From Carcinoscorpius rotundicauda (taxonomy: Eukaryota; Arthropoda; Merostomata; Xiphosura; Limulidae), in NCBI GenBank assembly GCA_011833715.1, contig CM022391.1, positions 4,278,001-4,342,000 on the forward strand: a stretch of 64,000 nt of DNA, read 5' to 3'. The notes beneath the pieces were generated by a model. That model made no database searches. It was not told where the DNA came from and was given only the letters and a program-made list of their open reading frames with translations. Of this stretch, positions 55,698 through 64,000 are shown piece after piece. The position numbers and the translations under genes were made by a program. The first letter of the stretch is position 1. Each line of letters starts with the position of its first letter.

Positions 55698-57592
55698 CTA
55701 ACCAAGAAAACCCACTTGTATAGAAAAATATACGTGTAAAAATATTTCTATAACATGTTCAGAAGATCTAGCCAGGAGACTAAAAGCAGATAAAGGTAGC
55801 AGTATAGTCATAATGAACACGAATGAATACATCTAAAAAATGAAGAACATCCTATCAGACACGAACAAATTTAAACCAATACACAAAATCTAACAAAGAC
55901 ACACGAAACGCAACTAAACAAAATACTACTAAAAATGAAAAAAGCCAACACAATCTCACAAACACTTTATTCCTACCTGCGAAAAACCGACTCACGCACA
56001 CCACAAATATAAGGCATCCCCCAAACCTCATTAACCAGATTGTCCATTACGACCAATAATGTCCACATATGAATTGTTTAATTACAATCTTGGTAAATGC
56101 ATTGCATGGGCATTTTCCAAATATGTAACATCAGCCAGCTCATTCATGAAAGACTCTTAATTTCAAGTATAATCTTAATCAATTTAATCATAAAGCCTTA
56201 ATGGCCAGTTTTGATGTCATATCCCTCTTTACAGAAGTTCCAACCACTGAAGGCTGCAATATAGCCTTAGAACTCTATATCCGAGACCCTAACCCAACTA
56301 TAAACATTCCCAGCAACCAATTAGCAACCCTCGTAGAATTCACCACGATAAAGACACTTCATGTTCAACAACTACAACTATATACAAACAAATGGCCTAA
56401 GCATGGGCAACCCAGTATCGCCAGTTCTAGCTAATATTTTTGTGAGACAAGTTGAAACACAAGCAGTTAACACAGCATTACATCCACCACTATGCTGGTA
56501 CAGATATGGAGATGACACGGTTGCGGGATTCACATCTACAGAACACACACTTAATCTTTTGTTCCATCACATTAACGCTATACATCCCAACATCAACTTT
56601 AGATGTGAACAAGGAGAAAGCAATCAAATATCATTTCTTAACCTCAAAATTACAAGAACCGATACACAATTTTAAATAAAAATCCACCGAAAAATTACCC
56701 ATACTGGGATTCAAGACATGAAACGAAACAAAAACTCAACATACTAGGTAACGAAATAAACACAGCCATAAAACTATGCTTACCATACAAAATTAACGAT
56801 GAATTAGACAAAATAAAACAATACTTCATCAACATCAATAAGTTTCCTCCACAAATCGTGGAAAACATCATACGCACACATCTTGAGAAAAAGCAAAATC
56901 AACCAACAAAAGTAAATATATCTCACGAATAAAAAAATCACAAAACCATATACTACTGCATACCATATTTTCCCGACATCAGCAGAAAAATAACTAACAC
57001 TTGGCAAAAACTAGTAAAAAAATATGACATTCCAGTTAATACCAAATTTATTCAAAAACCAGGCACAACACTGAGGTCTATACTGTGTAAAAAATACACT
57101 GACAAACACCACACCAACATTATTTATAAAATAGAATGTGATAACTGCCACGACTTCTATATTGGAGAAACAAGTAGAAAAGTAGAAACCAGATTCAAAG
57201 AACATAAAAAGTCACCTTCACACGTTTTGAAACACTGCAAATCAAATAAACACAACATAACCAGAGAAAACACTCAAATACTAAATAAAGAAACTAACAT
57301 AAACAAATGCAAAATTAACGAAGCCTTACTTATACGACAACTCAAGCCCAAAATAAACCAATACAAAGGAACACCTTTATATCTGTATTAATAAATATAA
57401 TCAAACATCTAAGCCCGCCCTCTACATTCCTACACTCAGTTACACAACCCCCTTTAAACATGTGGTCAGCTATCGGTCAGTTTCCTCTTTCTCTCTTTCT
57501 TTGTGAACCTGACGAGAACCGAAGGACAAAACGTTGTTCGCTCCTCTACGTAAAAAAATTCCTCAACCCAAACGAGCCGTTTTTACATATAA
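55698..57592 (+). mobile_element. Penelope-like element, longest copy, decayed
   Basis: Landmarks on the + strand: ADKGSSIVIMNTNEY near 55790; SLMASFDVISLFTEVP-type RT motif at about 56201 (SFDVISLFTEVPTTEG); after a frameshift NGLSMGNPVSPVLANIFVRQ and WYRYGDDTVAGF at 56361-56520; SFLNLKITRTDTQF; and after more shifts the GIY-YIG region near 57110-57210 (NIIYKIECDNCHDFYIGETS in a conceptual frame). The last coding block ends LLIRQLKPKINQYKGTPLYL near 57385. The RT catalytic box reads YGDD where PLEs usually have YVDD. The 3' tail has a hammerhead-like motif (57509-57540) and ends GAGCCGTTTTTACATATA. Stops and frameshifts make it inactive. Confidence 0.9.
57509..57540 (+). ncRNA. Hammerhead-ribozyme-like motif in the PLE 3' tail
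   Basis: CTGACGA is followed by a short hairpin (ACC and GG with a GAA loop) and AAAACGTTGTTCG. The bases before it (GTGAAC) and after the presumed cleavage site (GTTCGC) can pair as a 6-bp stem I with one wobble. The G of GAAA is A here and stem II has an extra A, whereas mini-insertions A and B keep GGTCGAAACGTTGTTC. The short ACGT stem III would fit a dimeric hammerhead. Activity of this copy is doubtful. Confidence 0.5.
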
Positions 57593-57593
57593 T

Positions 57594-57695
57594 GACTGGC
57601 TATCTTCTCTTTCGTCTTACATTTCTAAAGTAGGGACGGCTAGCACGGATAGCTCTTGCGTAGCTTTTCGCAAAAAATGAAAACAAAACCTACTT
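57594..57695 (+). repeat. SINE family A 3' part
   Basis: GACTGGCTATCTTCTCTTTC, AGTAGGGACGGCTAGCACGG and GCGTAGCTTTTCGCAAAAAA, directly after the PLE end. Confidence 0.8.
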
Positions 57696-58224
57696 AAAAG
57701 GTAACAACAGACATTCCCAACAGAACAAGCGCTTATCACGCCATTTTTATTCAAAGCTAAGACAGTGTCATAACCAGGAAGGTCAAAATACCACATGGAT
57801 GTTCTAAAAAGTGTGAAGGTCCACTGTCTTCTGACTTTCAAATAAACACCTGACTTTCATGTAAATCACTCAATTCCCTTGTACAGAAGAAATAATCCAC
57901 GTATTTTTTAGACAATAACCTCTTTAGCCTGCACGACATCACCTAACCTCGCACTGAAGGCTAATGTGCAACATTATAACCACCTCACCCATGAGCAGAC
58001 CAGGTGCTATCTCAAGAGAATGACGAAGAACAAAGGTTACTGAAGTGAAAGCGAATTAATGACTTATTTGACCACGATTTACACTAACTTATACACATGA
58101 GAAAACTGACAAAATTTCAATGATACTGTATAAAAATCATGAAATGTTTATAGTCCACACTTTTGCATGACAAAAATTGACCAAAATGTGGTAATTTCAG
58201 ATTCAGCAAGAAATATAAACCTTC

Positions 58225-58330
58225 AGTGGTCTTAGATCACAAACTTACAGTGAGTGATTGGGAGATTGTGATATGGTCTGATCAGTCAGGTTTCATACTT
58301 TTCTATACTGATGATAGGGTTGATAAACAA
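58225..58330 (+). pseudogene. Possible DDE-transposase scrap (low confidence)
   Basis: One frame reads DWEIVIWSDQSGFILFYTDD then RVDKQDN. It recalls the W--V-WSDES-F-LF--DGRV catalytic block of Tc1-type transposases (here Gln for Glu after SD). No terminal repeats or flanking transposase motifs are recognised, so this may be an isolated fragment. Confidence 0.45.
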
Positions 58331-59629
58331 GACAACATCAGACATTTGTCCTTATTGTGTTGCCTCGACACTAGAAACTCCTGAAACTAATGTACTGAGG
58401 GCATGTTTTCATGGAAGAGATTGCATTCTGTAATTTTTTTCAGAAGAGTGGATAACATCCCAAGTTTCCCGAACGTTCTTCCTGCTCACCTTAATTCCAA
58501 AATACTACATTTCTGGTTTGATTGACAATGTATTTTGTAAAAATCTGCTGTGTAAAATATTTTCCGAATGTCGGACTGAGAGCGTGACAGTGATGTCAAC
58601 CATCTTTCTTGACCAAACCACTCGTTGGACCAAAAATCAGCTCAACATCTTTCGAAAGAATCTAAATATTGTATTTGCATTACAACCCTCTGTCGGTGTC
58701 TTGTGAACTAACTGAAGCTTAAATTCTAAATAAACGACCCTGTAACAGTCTCTGGATTCTACGTCATTCTGAATTTAAGCTTATCAAAAAACGTAGTGTT
58801 GCACATGTTTCCTCAACTTTGTGCTGCTCACTTTGTTATTTGGTACAAAAGAAAATACCCGTAAGCGCAGTTGGTAACAGTTTAGTTTGGGTATTTGCAG
58901 TTGTTCCATTTTGCTGAGGTCCATAACTGTTAGTCTCACGGACAACCGGTTGAATCATTGATGTAACTCAATGTTAGGGGTAAAGCGGGTTTTAGTAAAT
59001 TGGTCATCCAGAGTAGTTTTTAACAGACTTGAATTATCAACCTGCACAAACACTGTATATTTTTTTTATAGATTATACACTAATTTGTTATCTAGTAACT
59101 AACACAAATGATTAATTATTAGTTACGTCACTAACTCTGACCTACTCACAGTCTCACTTTTTATCATTATCTTTTGTTTGTGTTGTACTGCAGGCTACGT
59201 GATGTTTCGATGACACTTTAAACAAAGTTCTCTGAAACTGGACTCAGAGCTTATGTTAATCGTATGCTATATCAACAAACTATATTTATTTGTCAAGATA
59301 AACTACAATCGTACAATTTTTATCATTTTATGCACTATCGAGTAGCCTATGGAAAACTATCGTTTACACTATCACTTCACGTATTAGTTTGGATGTTAAA
59401 CACGCAGAAACCACAGTAAATACCCGTTTAAGGATTGTTGTTTGTCTAATCACGAAAATGTCGATCGTAATTAATGGAAAAACATCAATAATATTTGACG
59501 TAAAAAATGATCTTAAGCTAGTTTTATTTGTCTTACTATGTTGTAAAAATAAATAGCTACCCTGGAATTATTCCTTGTAAATTGCGATGTAACATATTCT
59601 CGATGTTGTTTTAAATATTTTGTGTGTGT

Positions 59630-59896
59630 GTTTTGGATTTCGCGCAAAGCTACACAAGGGCTATCTGCGCCAGCTGTCAATACTTAAGCAGTGTAGACTA
59701 GAGGGAAGGCAGCTAGTTATCATCACCCACCGCCAACTCTTGGGTTACTCTTTTACCAACGAATAGTGGGATTGACCGTTACATTATAACGCCCTCACGA
59801 TTGAAAGAGGAAGCATGTTGGGTGTGACGGGGATTCCAACCCACCGCCCTCAGATTACGAGTTTATCACCCTAACCACCTGACCATGCCGGACCAC
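59630..59896 (-). repeat. SINE family A, nearly complete
   Basis: Reverse copy from GGATTTCGCGCAAAGCTACA through TTGGGTTACTCTTTTACCAA to the head ending GACCATGCCGGACC. It lies 220 bp upstream of the large exon. Confidence 0.9.
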
Positions 59897-60115
59897 GATT
59901 CCATGCCAGGCTACAATAGCGGACCCGATACATCCGTACGAGTAAATGTTTGAAGTTTTTATTATTATAACCAAAATATATAAAAGCACGTGAATTTATT
60001 TTTGCATTAATTATTAGATGACTGTAAATTATAACTGATTATTATCTCCTTACAGGTTTTAAGATGAAGTGTATAAAAACAAAAAAATAATATAATTATT
60101 TTTTTATTTTTTCAG

Positions 60116-62505
60116 CTAAAAGAAAGCGAGTGATCGATGTCAAATCCATAGTTAGTTTATTGTTTAGTAAAATAAACACTTTATGGATGGCAGAGGAACC
60201 AGATTCCAAAATCACAACTTCTGCGTCAGAACCAATAAATCAATCTATTTGGGAGTTTGTAAATTCTCTTAATCCAACTCGTGAGGATGCTAACCATGAT
60301 TCCTCGTACAATATTCCAATTTACTCAAGTACTGTTGAAACCATAGAGAAAGACAGACATTCGAAAGACACTTCAACATCCAGGTTATCTCCAGAAAACT
60401 TTAGAATCCTTAGTCCAGGAGCTACCACTGAAAGGGGATTACTTCAGAAATCAGTTTCTGATTCAAATTATGCTTCAGTATGCTCTGATAGAGAACAACA
60501 AGGAATTAGACAAAACATAGACGAAAAAAATCAAAATAATGTTCCAGAAAAAGTGGAATCAGTACAAGGTGAAGAAGTTCTTGTTGAACTTAACTCTTTA
60601 CTTAAAGAAAATTCGCAGTCACTCGATTACAAGATACTGAGTCAGAAATATGGAAGTCAGTGCTTTGGCTCACCAATTTTTTCTGTTGCAAGAACGTCAT
60701 CTTTAGTCTCTGGTTACCTTGGTTCTGGAGAAGTTGACAGCCACTCCTCTGGTTCAGATGTAATATTAGCACCCCGTAGTGGCAAATGTTTGAGTTGGGA
60801 AAGCTGTAAAGGGTTTGAAAATCAGGAACAAATGATTGAAACACCCATTCACCAAAACGAATTTCATGAACAGAAATGTGCTAAAGGTAAATGTGTGGAA
60901 GAAGAAAAAACACACGAAACATCTAATGAAGATCTATCTTTAAACAGCATTCCACCTCAGTTTACAAGCATGGAAGATGTAGTCCATCATCCATTTAAAG
61001 AGCACATCATTTATGGTAGCTTGCGTCTTGCTCACGAGGAAAAACAAAGTTCAAAGGTTCAGTTTAGTGATAACGTAATTGTACACACAAACCCAAACTA
61101 TTCCTCACAAGAAGATAAAGTTAATATGAGAAACACTGCTACTTCTTTGACTGTTAATTCCACAGTTAAAAATGATGGGAAAGATCTGCAAAAAAGTACT
61201 CTCGAACCAGTGATGAACAGAGAAGCTAACAGTAATTTACCTGAGTTGGAAAACGTTAACCATCGAAATCAAAATAAAGAACCACACTGCACAGAAGACA
61301 TTGTTAACGTTTTAGATAATAGCACTTCATTTACGTTTTCATCAACTAGCACTCCCAACATGTCAGTTAGAGAATATGAATCATCGATCAGCTTTGAATT
61401 AGATAAGTTACTGCATTTGTTTGACCCAGTAAACAGATCATATTCAGAAGATTCTGTGAGTTTTACAAAGAAATATAGTTTGGACAGAAAAGACGTTGGA
61501 CATGATAAAACTCCAAATCATCAGTGTGACATTAATACAAGATCTGTAGAAGAAGAGTGTGGAAAAGATTTGGACATGTCTGGAAAACTGAATATTGCCA
61601 TAGAAAACTTTAAAAACAAGGATAACATTTCTCAACCTTTTTCTGACTCATATCTTACTGCACTGACGGTTACTTCCAGTAATGACAAACACAGCCCAGA
61701 TAGTCATTTAAATTCAACTTGTAGGTTTTCAAACATGAAAGAAACTTCATTTAACAAAAAGTTAGACTTTTCTGAACGAAATGGAAAAGAAACCCGAAAA
61801 GTGCAGCTGTATCGTTCTGGGAAAGAGAATACTGGAGAAAACAGACCAGTTGTTTCCTTTAACAATGTTTATACTGGAAACAGACCAAGAAACCATGAAA
61901 AAGATACTTCTAATTTCATCAAATACCCATTTTTATTAGATGAAGTGATATCAAAGCAGTCTGTATTGAAACATTATCCTGAACCTTTTACGTCAGAGAA
62001 GCTTGAAACGAATAACTTGAAAGAAAAATTGAACAATCAGACTACTAAAGCGACACTCCCAATGATCGAAAATGATAAATGTAACCTAATTGATAACACC
62101 ACGGGGGCTCGTAGTAGTGAAGAAAATGAGACTTATTTGGCTTTTTCAAAAGCATCTGTTTTTTGTAAATGTAAGCCATTGGAAACAAAATTTAAATCAC
62201 TGATACCAAACTTTTCGGTTCCAAAATATTCTCAACTTTCAATTGGAAAGTCATCATATGAGCCCAAATCATTATCATTAGATGAAGCTAGATTCTGTTT
62301 ACTGACCGAACAAATGGATGACAAAAGTATAACCAAAATCCATTCTTCACCTTCACTGGAGTACAGTGATATTGGTGATGTCACCAAAGAAAGAGGTCAA
62401 GGGGTTAAACGACTTGTTGATAAATTAGACATCTGTGATACATCCGGGTCCTTTATTTCTTCCGATAACATTGATTTTCAAACAGCCATGGAATCATTTG
62501 GCAGA
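60116..62505 (+). CDS. Very large internal exon of an unidentified Ser/Asn-rich protein
   Basis: A single open frame of about 796 codons, bounded by a strong acceptor (T-rich tract then TTTTTTCAG at 60107-60115) and donor GTAAGT at 62506, entering with one base from an upstream exon and leaving in phase 0. It begins KRKRVIDVKSIVSLLFSK; the basic KRKR could be part of a nuclear-localisation signal. If translation starts in this exon, the first good ATG is at 60187 (MAEEPDSK). The product is hydrophilic, rich in Ser, Asn, Glu and Lys, and looks disordered, with short ordered-looking islands (SIWEFVNSLNPT, FELDKLLHLFDPVN, LSLDEARFCLL). There are no membrane segments or clear domain. SIWEFVNSLNPT faintly resembles the SPVFNFINSLSPI motif at the front of TSO1/CXC-type proteins. 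I do not recognise the gene. Exons before and after are not seen. Confidence 0.85.
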
Positions 62506-63352
62506 GTAAGTCACTTTCTTATTACTTTTACAGGCTAAACTTACGTTTCGTTACCTCAAACTTTAACATTCTAATAGGTACGACTTAATTTGTTATTTTA
62601 TATCCAAGTTGATATTTTTTACCTGGTATACGTTGAGATGTTATTTATTCTACAAATTCCCCATTGTTTAAAAATAAATAAAAGTATTCGGTAATAAGAT
62701 GAATTATAAACCAATGTGTTTGTAATCGTTCGTATTTAACTTAAGGAAACAGTTATTCTTAATTTTCGTAGGTGACCATATTAAGCAGTCTCAATTGAGT
62801 GTAATATTTTGTGACCTGACTTGTAATATCATATCAGTATTTAACTATTTCTGTTTCAATGGGTTGGACGTTGTCGGGATTGGTAATGTGCTTGGAGTTC
62901 CAGTAATTCCTAATTCACTTCTTTTCTTAATTCTTATGTCACCGCCTTAAATAATTTAATTGTGTTAATGGATAAATAAATACATATTTACCCATTTTAT
63001 GTAATTCAATCATAGATAGCTCCGTACTGTGAATATTATGCACTATAAGTTGAACTTCATTACGTTCTTTTTTAACCTTCTATAATGATTTAATGAATTT
63101 TATAGTCCAAAATATTTTTTGTTTATTGATAACATTAAACTTTTTGACTACATTTATGGTTCATTATATGTGTTAGTTGGAAATGTATCACATCTTACTC
63201 TATGAAACGTTTCTAGTTCGGAAAAAAGTATTTCTGTAAATTAAACTGTTGAAATATGTGTGTTACATAATATCATTGATTGTTTTATGTTTTGTGTGTT
63301 TTTCCCCATATTGAGAAATTAAAGAAGGTTTTTGTTTTTTCTTTACAATTGT

Positions 63353-63540
63353 AGTTTATCTTGTAAGAATCCAGTTTTATATCGCTTGTGATGTAAAGTT
63401 TATCTTGTAAGAATCCAGTTTTATATCGCTTGCGATGTAAAGTTTATCTTGTAAGAATCCAGTTTTATATCGCTTGCGATGTAAAGTTTATCTTGTAAGA
63501 ATCCAGTTTTATATCGCTTGCGATGTAAAGTTTACCTTAT
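63353..63540. repeat. Minisatellite, 44-bp unit, four full copies
   Basis: Unit starts AGTTTATCTTGTAAGAATCC and ends ATCGCTTGYGATGTAA. Copies begin at 63353, 63397, 63441 and 63485, with a partial fifth at 63529. They are almost identical (one T/C difference in the first unit), so the array expanded recently. Confidence 0.97.
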
Positions 63541-63587
63541 TATAAGCTGTTAAAATTATTTCTTCTTTTCATTCAATTTTTCACGAG

Positions 63588-63842
63588 CCTGGCATGGCCG
63601 AGCGCGTTAGGCGTGTGACTCGTAATCCGAGGTTCGCGCTAAACATGCTCGCCCTCCCAGCCGTGGGGGTGTATAATGTGAAGGTCAATCCCACTATTCG
63701 TTGGTAAAAGAGTAGCCCAAGAGTTGGCGGTGGGTGGTGATGACTAGCTGCCTTCCCTCTAGTCTTACATTGCTAAATTAGGGACGGCTAGCACAGATAG
63801 TCCTCGAGTAGCTTTGTGCGAAATTCCAAAAACAAACAAACA
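63588..63842 (+). repeat. SINE family A, nearly complete
   Basis: Head CCTGGCATGGCCGAGCGCGT, shortened through the B box (CCGAGGTTCGCGCTAAACAT), then near-consensus body and tail CCAAAAACAAACAAACAA. One of the least diverged copies. Confidence 0.93.
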
Positions 63843-63965
63843 ATCAATTTTTTACATTTTAGCACCTTTTTGGTTTAAGGAAACTACACAGGGTAATAGA
63901 CACGGTTTTGTTGATTTTGAATATTGTATATCACTTACTAAATAAAAGTGTAATAAGTGTTAGTT

Positions 63966-64000
63966 TGCAGTTAAACACAAAGCTACACAATGGGCTATCT
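63966..64000 (-). repeat. SINE family B, cut by the window end
   Basis: TTTGCAGTTAAACACAAAGC then TACACAATGGGCTATCT, the same start as 52501-52560. The rest lies beyond the window. Confidence 0.75.

Larger units (their letters stand above)
43676..60115. other. Repeat-rich intergenic region between metaxin and the 60-kb gene
   Basis: 16.4 kb with no firmly supported gene; any 5' exons of the flanking divergent genes must lie here. It holds most SINE copies of the window (listed one by one), a Tc1 remnant, a PLE, mini-insertion B and possibly a DDE-transposase scrap near 58240. Plain AT-rich sequence without a recognised feature fills 48200-49760, 50860-51780, 52640-53320, 53590-55570 and 58330-59630. 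Confidence 0.75.
62506..64000 (+). other. Intron after the large exon
   Basis: AT-rich; contains a 44-bp tandem repeat (63353-63540), a SINE family A copy and a SINE family B end. No following exon is recognised before the window ends. Confidence 0.7.

Noticed and set aside
57011..57205. 64-codon - strand open frame resembling the one at 31.9 kb
   Set aside because: The similarity is real, but it reflects two copies of the PLE read on the wrong strand.
60130..60132. GTG as translation start of the large frame
   Set aside because: A eukaryotic exon with a good acceptor just upstream; GTG here is an ordinary Val codon, and the first in-frame ATG is at 60187.
63353..63540. CRISPR-like array
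   Set aside because: Units are directly adjacent with no variable spacers; it is a minisatellite in a eukaryotic genome.

Overview
The window is AT-rich animal nuclear DNA with large GT-AG introns and many degraded transposons. It probably comes from a chelicerate, most likely a horseshoe crab (Xiphosura). The evidence is an arthropod-like tropomyosin exon set and a dense family of tRNA-headed SINEs of a type I associate with horseshoe crab genomes. The species is an inference.

Three protein genes are visible. (1) Tropomyosin, + strand, about 844-21449: a short-isoform first exon, constant exons of 134, 118, 71, 76 and 70 bp (classic tropomyosin sizes), a tandem pair of 63-bp exons that look mutually exclusive, and two alternative terminal exons. 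(2) A metaxin-1/3 homologue, - strand, 43675 down to 24971: nine coding exons joining into one 313-codon frame, with a C-terminal membrane segment and an acidic tail. It converges tail to tail with tropomyosin. (3) One very large internal exon, + strand, 60116-62505, of an unidentified Ser/Asn/Glu/Lys-rich protein whose other exons lie outside the window or were not recognised.

The rest is intron and intergenic DNA filled by mobile elements. The tropomyosin introns hold a mariner-type MITE (6794-7036), a Tigger/pogo-like MITE (12055-12745) and a decayed mariner with readable transposase remnants (16399-17739). Metaxin intron 6 (27003-35231) holds a Jockey/I-like LINE 3' part (- strand) and two Penelope-like element (PLE) segments in opposite orientation, one interrupted by a CAGTAGTCCCC-type MITE. 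The 43.7-60.1 kb intergenic stretch is a SINE-rich area with at least a dozen copies of one SINE family, members of two other tRNA-derived families, a Tc1 remnant (46705-47334) and a second, longer PLE with RT and GIY-YIG motifs (about 55698-57592).

The most unusual structures are three very short PLE-tail-derived insertions (44, 94 and 151 bp), each between its own 9-13 bp target-site duplication. One is a near-perfect 48-bp-arm palindrome with a hammerhead-ribozyme-like core segment at its centre. No tRNA, rRNA or CRISPR array was found; tRNA-like stretches belong to SINEs.
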